Source: Holophagaceae bacterium (GTDB taxonomy: Bacteria; Acidobacteriota; Holophagae; Holophagales; Holophagaceae). From it: a stretch of 36,811 nt of DNA. The translations under genes and the position numbers were made by a program. Within the stretch, counting starts at the first letter, position 1. Each line of letters starts with the position of its first letter. The DNA is taken from positions 1-36,811 of the forward strand of contig JANYIU010000168.1 of NCBI GenBank assembly GCA_025361955.1. The letters are read 5' to 3'. The notes beneath the pieces were generated by a model. The model was not told the origin of the DNA and ran no database searches. It saw only the letters and a program-made list of their open reading frames with translations. Positions 29,236 through 36,811 of this stretch are shown here, one piece after another.

Positions 29236-31176
29236 TCAGGCCACCATCCAGATCAAAAGGGTGAGCAGGGTGATCAAGATGTAGAGCAGGTATAGGGGCA
29301 GCTGCCCACTCTGCAGGACGCGCAGCAGCGTGAAGCCGCGGGCGACAAGATCCAGCCCGGGGGCGCCGACTCGGTCCAGCACCGGGTCGGGCACATGGCT
29401 ATGGAAGCGGCGGGCAGTCGGGAAGAACGCCGCGATCCTCCGGAAATGGAACTGAGGCCAGAGCACGAACCGCAGCCCGGAAACCAGTCCATCCGCGAAC
29501 GAGGAGGCCGAGTATTGCATCCTCGGACTTGCCGCCAGGTAGCCGCAATCCCAGGTCGGCACATCCTTGCGCGCGGAGGCGGGTCTTGCCCAGCGCCAGC
29601 AGAGGCAGGCAAGCCCCAGGAGCAGCGCGGCCATGGCGGACAGAAGACCGAGGTGCGCAAAACCCGCCAGGCTGGGTAGGGCCTGCACGCCGGAGGCGCT
29701 GGAGACCAGACGATCCAAGGCCGGGATGAGCAGGACGGGAGCCAGCCCCAGCGCTATGCAGAGGCCTGCCAGCAGAACCATGGGACCGCGCATGGCGCGT
29801 GGAGATTCCTGCACTTTTGACGCCTCTGCGGAGCGCGGTTGTCCCAGAAAGACGGTCCCATAGGCCTTGGCGAAGCAGGCTAGGGCCAAGGCCCCGATGA
29901 TCGCCAGGGCCGAGAGGGCGATGACGGTCCAAGGAAGGCGTGACAGGGCGAGTCCCTGGAAGGCAGCCAGATAGATCAACCATTCGCTGACGAAGCCGTT
30001 GAGGGGAGGCAGGCCGCAGATGGCCCAGGCGCCGATCAGGAAGGTACCTGCGGTGACCGGCATGGAGTTGGAGAGGCCCCCCATCTGTTCCAGATTCCGG
30101 GTCCCCATGCCACGAATCACGGAACCCGCGTTCAGGAATAGCAGGCCCTTGAAAAGGCCGTGATTGAGGACGTGGAGGAGTCCTCCCGCGTAGCCCAGGA
30201 CTTGGACGCTCACGGAGCCGATGCTCTTGCCGAGGGTCCCGATGCCGAGACCCAACAGGATGATCCCGATGTTCTCGATGGAATGGTAGGCCAGGAGCCG
30301 CTTCAGGTCGTGCTGTCCCAGGGCGAAGGCCACCCCCAGGATCCCCGAAATCGCCCCCAGGACCACCAGGAGGCCCCCCCACCACAGGGGCGGGTCCGGG
30401 ATCCAGGACAGCAGCCGGATCAATCCCAGGATCCCCATCTTGAGGAACACCCCGGACATGATTGAGGAGACATGACTCGGCGCGGCGGCGTGGGCCGGAG
30501 GCAGCCAGAAATGGAAGGGGAAAATGCCCGCCTTGATGCCGAACCCCACCAGGAACAGAACAAAGGTCAAGCTGCCGCGCCCGGTGGACGCGAAGCCCGA
30601 GGAGAAGCCGGTAAAGGCGAAACTGCCGAGGGTGGAGGCCATGAGGGAGAACGCCCCGAACAGGCAAAGGGTTCCAGTGTGGGTGGCGATGAGGTAGATC
30701 CAGCCGGCCCGTTGGGTCTCAGGCTCCCGGTCCTCGGTGATGACCAGGAGAAAGGCGGTGATCGCCATGCCTTCCCAGGCCAGCATGAACGTAACCGCAT
30801 GGGCCGCCGCTACCAGGAGCGCAAGGAAGGCCGTGGTGAGGCCATAGAGCAGCCGGACCCTGCGGGCCCCCTCGTGCGTGTCCCCGAAATAGGCGACCCC
30901 ATAGACTGAGCCACAGGCAGCCAGCAGCAGGACCGGGATCAGGAAAAAAGCCGCGATCGGATCGAACCGGAGCAGGCCAGGGGAGCCAAGGGGTGTGAAG
31001 GGAAGGCCCTGGGTCCAGACCGCGCCTCCGTACAGAGTCCAAACGGAGGAGGCGAGTCCAAACACCGCCGCCAGGCTGAGCATCCCGGCCGCGACTTCCC
31101 CGCCCCGCTTCCGGAGCAGCAGACCTGGCACACCCGAGAGGGCCGCCAGCAGCACCGCGAGCCCGAACAAGATCAT
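29236..31176 (-). CDS. HyfB/HycC-like antiporter-type subunit (copy 2)
   Basis: VGFGIKAGIFPFHFWLPPAHAAAPSHVSSIMSGVFLKMGILG, KRLLAYHSIENIGIILLGLG; C-terminal TWDCGYLAASPRMQYSASSFADG. Confidence 0.92.
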   Translation of the reverse strand: MILFGLAVLLAALSGVPGLLLRKRGGEVAAGMLSLAAVFGLASSVWTLYGGAVWTQGLPFTPLGSPGLLRFDPIAAFFLIPVLLLAACGSVYGVAYFGDTHEGARRVRLLYGLTTAFLALLVAAAHAVTFMLAWEGMAITAFLLVITEDREPETQRAGWIYLIATHTGTLCLFGAFSLMASTLGSFAFTGFSSGFASTGRGSLTFVLFLVGFGIKAGIFPFHFWLPPAHAAAPSHVSSIMSGVFLKMGILGLIRLLSWIPDPPLWWGGLLVVLGAISGILGVAFALGQHDLKRLLAYHSIENIGIILLGLGIGTLGKSIGSVSVQVLGYAGGLLHVLNHGLFKGLLFLNAGSVIRGMGTRNLEQMGGLSNSMPVTAGTFLIGAWAICGLPPLNGFVSEWLIYLAAFQGLALSRLPWTVIALSALAIIGALALACFAKAYGTVFLGQPRSAEASKVQESPRAMRGPMVLLAGLCIALGLAPVLLIPALDRLVSSASGVQALPSLAGFAHLGLLSAMAALLLGLACLCWRWARPASARKDVPTWDCGYLAASPRMQYSASSFADGLVSGLRFVLWPQFHFRRIAAFFPTARRFHSHVPDPVLDRVGAPGLDLVARGFTLLRVLQSGQLPLYLLYILITLLTLLIWMVA

Positions 31177-33134
31177 CCCAGCAGCCTCGCTCTCACCAGC
31201 ATCCAGAGAAAGACGCCCAGAAGGGCCAGCAGAATGTAGAGAATGTAGAGCGACAGATGGCCGTGTTGGAGTTGGCGAAAGCGCAGCAGTCGCTCCGCGA
31301 GGCGATCAACCCGGGGTTCGACGAAGGCCTCGCCCACGGCGTCCTGGAATTCAGATCGGTAAGTGAGCGGCCGGGGAAAGACCGCTCTGACTCGGCGCAT
31401 CCGTTCCTTGCAGCCGGGCACGAGGGAGGCCCATCCGGCGGAGAAGGAAGAGGCCGTGTACTGCATGCGTGCCGTGGGTCGCGCGTAGCCGCAGTCCCAG
31501 GTCGGCGGCCGGGTCGTGAGGTTGCGCCTGGATCTGCGCAGCCATAGGAATCCCAGCGCACCCAGCACCAGCAAGAGGGCCAACATCCAGGAAAGCAGCG
31601 CCAAGTCCGGGCCGATCCCGAGCACGAGCAGGCCGGTAGCCTCCGGAGCCACGACGCCGACCACGTGATCCAAGAGGGGCAGCAGGAGCACGCTGCCGAG
31701 GCCCAAGCCAACGCAGAGCAGGGCCAGGATCACCATGGGTAGCATCATGGCCTTGCCGGGATCGTGGGCATGTTCCACTGCCGATGTGCGGGGTTCTCCC
31801 AGGAACACGAACCCGAAGAACTTGGCGAAGGCGACGGCGGCAAGGCCTCCCGAAATAGCGAGGGCGGGCAAAGCAAGGCACGCAGCCCAGGATTCGCCTC
31901 GCTGGAAAGAGGACAAAAGCCCCCGGTAGAGGAACCATTCACTGAGGAAGGCGTTGAAGGGCGGGAGCGCCGCCACGGCCAGCACGGCTGGGAAAATCAC
32001 CAGGGCGGTCTGGGGCATGCGCTTGGCCAATCCCCCCAGGGCCTCGATCTTGCGGGTCCCCGTGGCGTGCAGCAGGGAGCCCGCCCCGAAGAACAGCAGG
32101 CCCTTGAATACCGAGTGATTCCAGATGTGGAACACCGCCCCCGCGAACCCCAGGGCGGTGAGCCAGGACTCATGGTAGGCCCGCCCGGTCCAGCCGAGGC
32201 CCAGTCCGATGCCGATGATGCCGATGTTTTCGATGCTTGAATAAGCCAGCAGGCGTTTGAAGTCGCTCTGGGCCAAGGCATTGATGACCCCGTAGACCGC
32301 TGTCACCGCTCCCAGGGTCAGGACCAGTCCGCCCAGGAAGGCTGGGGTGGTGGGGACCAGCCCGGAAAGGCGGATGATGCCGTAGAGGCCCGCCTTCAGC
32401 ATCACGCCCGACAGGATCGCGGACACATGACTCGGGGCCCAGGCGTGAGCCTCCGGTAGCCAGAAGTGCAGGGGCAGGAAGCCCGCCTTGATGCCGAAGC
32501 CGAGCAGAGCCAGCACCATGATGGCTGAATCCAAGGACGAATCCGGCAGTCCCGGATGGGGAATCCAGAGCAAGTCCCCGCAGCGATGAGCCAGCAGAGC
32601 CACCGCCGCGATCAGCAGCAGCGTGCCGGTGTGGGTGCACATGAGGTAGATCCAGGAGGCCCGCTGGACCTGAGGTGTCCCGTGCTCGGTGCCGATGAGG
32701 AGGAAGGCGGACATCGCCATCACTTCCCAGGCCATGAGGAACAGGATTCCCTGTCGGGCGATGAACACCAGCATCAGGGAGGCTGCGAGCAGGCCGAATA
32801 GTCCCCGAACCGAGCGCCCGGTCACCATTGAGGTTGGCCAATATTCACTCTGGTAGATGATGCCGAGGCCAGCCACCAGATTGAGGGGCAGCAGAAAGGC
32901 GGCGGAAAGCGCGTCCACTTCGATGCGAGCAGGCAGCTTCCAGAAAACAAAATCCAGTCCGGAGGCGTTGCCAGTGATTAGCACATGGAGTGCGCCAACC
33001 ACAGCCAGGAGGGATCCCAAGACGCCCAGGCCCAGATAGAACCGTTCGTCCAAAAGTTTGAACAAAGGGATGAACGACGCGGCCAGCCAGCATCCCAAGG
33101 CCGCGAGGATCAGCACGATATCCAGCATTTGCAT
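31173..33134 (-). CDS. HyfB/HycC-like antiporter-type subunit (copy 1)
   Basis: Start MQMLDIVLILAALGCWL (33134) preferred over the ORF start 33380. LGFGIKAGFLPLHFWLPEAHAWAPSHVSAILSGVMLKAGLYG, KRLLAYSSIENIGIIGIGLG; TWDCGYARPTARMQYTASSFSAG. Confidence 0.9.
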   Translation of the reverse strand: MQMLDIVLILAALGCWLAASFIPLFKLLDERFYLGLGVLGSLLAVVGALHVLITGNASGLDFVFWKLPARIEVDALSAAFLLPLNLVAGLGIIYQSEYWPTSMVTGRSVRGLFGLLAASLMLVFIARQGILFLMAWEVMAMSAFLLIGTEHGTPQVQRASWIYLMCTHTGTLLLIAAVALLAHRCGDLLWIPHPGLPDSSLDSAIMVLALLGFGIKAGFLPLHFWLPEAHAWAPSHVSAILSGVMLKAGLYGIIRLSGLVPTTPAFLGGLVLTLGAVTAVYGVINALAQSDFKRLLAYSSIENIGIIGIGLGLGWTGRAYHESWLTALGFAGAVFHIWNHSVFKGLLFFGAGSLLHATGTRKIEALGGLAKRMPQTALVIFPAVLAVAALPPFNAFLSEWFLYRGLLSSFQRGESWAACLALPALAISGGLAAVAFAKFFGFVFLGEPRTSAVEHAHDPGKAMMLPMVILALLCVGLGLGSVLLLPLLDHVVGVVAPEATGLLVLGIGPDLALLSWMLALLLVLGALGFLWLRRSRRNLTTRPPTWDCGYARPTARMQYTASSFSAGWASLVPGCKERMRRVRAVFPRPLTYRSEFQDAVGEAFVEPRVDRLAERLLRFRQLQHGHLSLYILYILLALLGVFLWMLVRARLLG

Positions 33135-33324
33135 TACACTCCACGAGGAGAAAGCCACGACACCGTGGATCGCCAAGGACGATCCAGGGGAAGGGCCAAC
33201 AAACCCGGCTGTTCTGGCGCAGCTTAAGGCCATGGTAGCAGAAGCAACGCTGGGCGAGGTTTGGTGGCGCGGTGAGCCACGGAAGGAAGCGGATACTCCC
33301 GTCCGCGGTTTTTCTTCCGGGTGC

Positions 33325-33387
33325 ATCCTTGTGCAGCTGTGGTTCAAGAAGCTCTTCAACCACGGCTGCCTGGGCTGCACACGGATA
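33325..33387. repeat. Imperfect palindromic extragenic element (GTGGTT.../...AACCAC type) between the seven-gene operon and ribH
   Basis: GCAGCTGTGGTT-c-AAG-AAGCT-CTT-c-AACCACGGCTGC: 12 bp (one G-U) plus 3 bp, 5-nt loop (33333-33369); outer arms ATCCTTGTGCAGC and GCTGCACACGGAT also complementary with one mismatch. Confidence 0.5.
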
Positions 33388-33578
33388 AAACTCGATCGAC
33401 CGGGTTGCCCTCTATTCCATGGTTGTCTGGGGTCGGACCAAGGCGATGTCTCGCGGCTTCGTGAACTTCAGCGGCGCTCATACCTGGCACGCGGCACTTC
33501 TTCCAGAGTCCAGCCTTCGCGCCCGGCTCACTTCATGCTAAAGTTTTCGACTCAACAACCACCTCTCGGGGGGTTCCA

Positions 33579-34088
33579 ATGAAGATCTTTGAAGGCCAGC
33601 TTCGTGTCGACAAGGGCGACCGCTTCGCCTTTGTGGCCGCCCGTTTCAACGAATTCGTCGTGGACCGCCTGGTGGGCGGGGCCGTGGACTGTGTTTTGCG
33701 GCACGGGGGCAGCGAAGCCCAGATCGATCTCTTCAAGGTGCCCGGCTCCTTTGAATTGCCCCAAGTGGCGCAAAAGGCTGCCCGCTCCGGGAACTACGCA
33801 GGTGTGGTGGTACTGGGAGCGGTCATCCGCGGGGGCACGCCCCACTTCGACATGATCGCGGGAGAGGTCACCAAGGGCACGGCCGCAGTGGGCCTCGATA
33901 CCGGGATTCCGGTCGTTTTCGGGGTGCTGACCACGGATTCGGTGGAACAGGCCATCGACCGGGCTGGTACCAAGATGGGCAACAAGGGCTGGGAGGCCGC
34001 CCAGTCCATGATCGAGATGGTGGATCTCTACCGGAACTTGAAGACTGGAAAGGGCGGGAAGCCCCCCATGAAGCAGGGGGACGCGTAA
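33579..34088 (+). CDS. ribH: 6,7-dimethyl-8-ribityllumazine synthase
   Basis: [96 protein letters not shown]. Confidence 0.96.
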   Translation: MKIFEGQLRVDKGDRFAFVAARFNEFVVDRLVGGAVDCVLRHGGSEAQIDLFKVPGSFELPQVAQKAARSGNYAGVVVLGAVIRGGTPHFDMIAGEVTKGTAAVGLDTGIPVVFGVLTTDSVEQAIDRAGTKMGNKGWEAAQSMIEMVDLYRNLKTGKGGKPPMKQGDA

Positions 34089-34585
34089 TGGGCGTTCGCC
34101 GCCGAGGGCGCGAGTACGCCCTCCAGATGCTCTACGCCATGGATCTCACCGCCTATCCACCGGACGAGGTCTTCGCGGGCTTCAACGCCATCCAGGACCT
34201 GAACCGGGATGCCTTCTACTACGCTCGGCGTCTGGTGGACGGGGTCCACGGACATTTGGACGAGATCGATGCCGTGCTAACGCGTTTCGCGGAGCACTGG
34301 AAGATCCACCGGATGGCGGCCGTGGATCGAAACCTGCTGCGGTTGGGCATCTACGAGCTGATGTACCTCAAGGACATCCCTTTTCCCATCATCATCAACG
34401 AAGCCCTTGAAATCGTGAAGGAATTCAGCGACCAAGAGGGCACCCAGTTTGTGAACGGCATCCTGGATGCTGCCAGCCGGGAGTTCCGCGCCGAGGAGAG
34501 CGGCCCCAAGGCGCGCACCAAGAAGCCGCTTCACGAGCCCACCTCGGAAACCCACGATGAGCCTCAGCTTCCCGCTGGGGAATGA
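34088..34585 (+). CDS. nusB: Transcription antitermination factor NusB
   Basis: RRRGREYALQMLYAMD, MAAVDRNLLRLGIYELMYLKDIPFPIIINEALEIVKEFSDQEGTQFVNGILDA; TAATG overlap with ribH stop. Confidence 0.95.
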   Translation: MGVRRRGREYALQMLYAMDLTAYPPDEVFAGFNAIQDLNRDAFYYARRLVDGVHGHLDEIDAVLTRFAEHWKIHRMAAVDRNLLRLGIYELMYLKDIPFPIIINEALEIVKEFSDQEGTQFVNGILDAASREFRAEESGPKARTKKPLHEPTSETHDEPQLPAGE

Positions 34586-34597
34586 TCGGAGTCTGCC

Positions 34598-35131
34598 ATG
34601 AGCCTGCCTAAGAAAACCTCGGTACCCGCTGCCAAGGCGGTCCCTTCACTCATCGGTGTCGAGGATGTGAAGGCGCTCATCTCGCTGGTGGCCAAAGAGC
34701 ATATCCACGAATTCGAGTTTGAATCCGGCAGTGTCCGTTTCCGCATCCGCAAGGACCCCGCACCCGCTGCAACCTTAGTGCCTCCGACCCTCGTCATGGT
34801 GCCCGGGCCCCCGGCGGCGCCGCAGATGCTTACCCAGGTCTCGGCAACTCCCGTTTCCGAGGCATTGGGCATCCCGGCCAATGAACCTGGTGTCCACTAC
34901 GTCACCAGCCCCATCGTGGGGACGTTCTACCGGGCTCCCAGCCCCAGTGCCTCGGCCTATGTGCAAGTGGGAGATTTTGTCAAACCTGGCCAGACCCTCT
35001 GCGTTGTGGAAGCCATGAAGCTCATGAACGAGATCGAGTGCGATACCGCGGGCGAGGTGGTCAGGGTAATGGTGGAGAACGGCCAGCCTGTGGAATACGG
35101 GGAGCGCCTCTTCGCTGTCCGGATTGGTTGA
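34598..35131 (+). CDS. accB: Acetyl-CoA carboxylase biotin carboxyl carrier protein
   Basis: [51 protein letters not shown]; biotinylation motif EAMKLMNE. Confidence 0.96.
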   Translation: MSLPKKTSVPAAKAVPSLIGVEDVKALISLVAKEHIHEFEFESGSVRFRIRKDPAPAATLVPPTLVMVPGPPAAPQMLTQVSATPVSEALGIPANEPGVHYVTSPIVGTFYRAPSPSASAYVQVGDFVKPGQTLCVVEAMKLMNEIECDTAGEVVRVMVENGQPVEYGERLFAVRIG

Positions 35132-35135
35132 GCCC

Positions 35136-36593
35136 ATGAGCGCCATCAAGCGGATGCTCGCCGAGCGGAAGTCCGCCGCACCTAAGCCCGCTGTGCGGAA
35201 TTCCGTCATCCAGGCTGAGGATCCGCCCTTCCGCAAGGTGCTCATCGCCAATCGCGGTGAGATCGCCCTGCGCATCATCCTGGCTTGCAAGGAACTGGGG
35301 ATCCAGACGGTGGCCGTCTATTCTGAGGCTGATCGACATGCCCTGCATGTGCGCTTCGCCGATGAAGAGGTCTGCATCGGTCCCCCTCCCAGCAGCAAGT
35401 CCTACCTGAATATTCCCCAGGTCATCGCGGCCGCCGAGGTCACCGGTGCGGAAGCCATCCATCCCGGCTACGGATTCCTGAGCGAGAATCCGCACTTTGT
35501 GGACGTCTGCCAGGCCTGCGGCATCGTCTTCATCGGCCCCAACGCCGATATCATCCGCATGATGGGCAACAAGGCGCAGGCCAAGGCCACCATGAAGGCT
35601 GCGGGTGTGCCCATGATGCCAGGCAGCGATGGCTTAGTGGCCACGGTGGAGGAGGCCCTGGAATGGGCCGAGAAGATCGGCTACCCGGTCATCGTGAAGG
35701 CCAGTGCGGGGGGTGGTGGGCGCGGCATGCGCATCGTCAACAGTCCCGAGAAATTGCCTGATCTCTACCACACCGCCCGCAACGAAGCCAAGGCGGCCTT
35801 CACGGACGATACGGTCTACATGGAGAAGTACCTGCTGGAGCCGCGTCACATCGAGGTGCAGATCCTGGGCGATCTGTTCGGGAACGTGGTGCATCTAGGC
35901 GAGCGGGAATGTTCGATCCAGCGCCGTCACCAGAAGTTGATCGAGGAAAGTCCCAGCTCCGCCCTCAGCCCGGAACTGCGCAAGCGGATCTGTGATACCG
36001 CAGTGAGAGCGGCGAAGGCGGTGGGCTACTTCAACGCAGGCACCATCGAGTTCCTGCTGGATGCGCGCGGTGACTTCTTCTTTATGGAAATGAACACCCG
36101 CGTCCAGGTGGAGCACCCCGTAACGGAGTTCGTGAGTGGCGTGGACATCGTAAAAGAGCAGCTCCGCATCGCTGCGGGACGCAAACTCACCTTCACCCAG
36201 GACGATATTCAGCTCCGGGGGCACGCCATTGAGTGCCGCATCAACGCGGAGGATCCTTTCAAGTTCACGCCCAGTCCCGGCCGCATCACGGCTCTCCACT
36301 TCCCCGGCGGCCCCGGCATCCGCATGGATACGGCCATGCACCAGGACGCCATCATCCCGCCCTACTACGACTCCATGGTGGCCAAACTCATCGCCTACGG
36401 CAGCGACCGCACCGAGGCTCTGGCCCGCATGCGACGAGCCCTGGACACCCTGGTCATCGAAGGCATCCAGACCTCCGCGCCTTTGCACCGACTGATCATG
36501 GATCACCCGGATTTCATCAGCGGCAAGTTCTCCACGAAATGGATGGAGACCTTTCTGGAAGAACTGGAGAAAGAGCGCGCCGAAAAACGCTGA
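35136..36593 (+). CDS. accC: Acetyl-CoA carboxylase biotin carboxylase subunit
   Basis: [95 protein letters not shown] 35136 preferred to TTG 35124. Confidence 0.97.
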   Translation: MSAIKRMLAERKSAAPKPAVRNSVIQAEDPPFRKVLIANRGEIALRIILACKELGIQTVAVYSEADRHALHVRFADEEVCIGPPPSSKSYLNIPQVIAAAEVTGAEAIHPGYGFLSENPHFVDVCQACGIVFIGPNADIIRMMGNKAQAKATMKAAGVPMMPGSDGLVATVEEALEWAEKIGYPVIVKASAGGGGRGMRIVNSPEKLPDLYHTARNEAKAAFTDDTVYMEKYLLEPRHIEVQILGDLFGNVVHLGERECSIQRRHQKLIEESPSSALSPELRKRICDTAVRAAKAVGYFNAGTIEFLLDARGDFFFMEMNTRVQVEHPVTEFVSGVDIVKEQLRIAAGRKLTFTQDDIQLRGHAIECRINAEDPFKFTPSPGRITALHFPGGPGIRMDTAMHQDAIIPPYYDSMVAKLIAYGSDRTEALARMRRALDTLVIEGIQTSAPLHRLIMDHPDFISGKFSTKWMETFLEELEKERAEKR

Positions 36594-36643
36594 GCCAGAG
36601 TGATGCAGCGCAGGCCTCCCTCCCGCGCTATCATGGTCACGCC

Positions 36644-36718
36644 GCCGCATTAGCTCAGTGGTAGAGCGCTCGCCTTGTAAGCGAGGGGTCGTTGGTTCAA
36701 TCCCGACATGCGGCTCCA
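36644..36718 (+). tRNA. tRNA-Thr, anticodon TGT, with encoded CCA
   Basis: Acceptor GCCGCAT/ATGCGGC; anticodon stem CTCGC-CTTGTAA-GCGAG; T arm GTTGG-TTCAATC-CCGAC; 3' TCCA. Confidence 0.95.
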
Positions 36719-36729
36719 TTCAATAGCCA

Positions 36730-36756
36730 TCAAGCCCCAATACTGGCGGGGCTTGA
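36730..36756. terminator. Weak hairpin downstream of tRNA-Thr
   Basis: TCAAGCCCC-AATACTGGC-GGGGCTTGA, 9-bp perfect stem, no T-tract. Confidence 0.4.
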
Positions 36757-36811
36757 AGACACCTATCTATCCTGGAGCAGAGCACCATCGCTCCCTACCG
36801 GATGTCCCGAC

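Noticed and set aside
33135-33380. N-terminal extension of the first HyfB-like ORF
   Set aside because: The extra residues lack membrane-protein character and lie in noncoding, repeat-bearing DNA; MQMLDIVLILAALGCWL is a natural first helix.
33388-33578. FMN riboswitch upstream of ribH
   Set aside because: No RFN-element conserved blocks recognised; would need a covariance-model scan.
1-36811. CRISPR array, prophage, transposon or defence island
   Set aside because: No regularly spaced repeats, transposase/integrase motifs or toxin-like clusters were recognised; content is largely core metabolism and chemotaxis.

Overview
GC-rich bacterial chromosome segment, probably Acidobacteriota of the Geothrix/Holophaga type (inferred from gene content and style; not verifiable here). 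Most of it is core genome. From left to right it holds: a DEAD/DEAH helicase cut by the left edge (minus); rluD-like and lgt (minus); lpxD (plus); a coupled minus-strand chemotaxis block (cheR, two HDOD genes, cheB, a FliK-like gene); acpS; a two-gene 2-oxoacid:ferredoxin oxidoreductase with fused delta-alpha and beta-gamma subunits; metK; a coiled-coil lipoprotein; a soluble chemoreceptor with an out-of-frame C-terminal tail; lon, clpX, greA and an LpxL-type acyltransferase; a YbaK-type deacylase; a seven-gene complex I/group-4-hydrogenase-like operon; ribH-nusB-accB-accC; and tRNA-Thr(TGT). I found no CRISPR array, transposase, prophage or obvious defence island. The best candidates for a second look are: (1) the seven-gene operon, whose 'hydrogenase large subunit' lacks the NiFe-ligand CxxC pairs (Ehr-like); (2) a possible attenuator leader upstream of the lpxL-like gene, with a terminator-shaped hairpin whose T-tract abuts the start codon and a 14-codon upstream ORF containing PPP; (3) the MCP stop codon followed by a 55-aa out-of-frame MCP-like tail that ends one base from a terminator; and (4) the compact KOR/VOR architecture. 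All functional calls come from motif recognition by eye; no database search was run.
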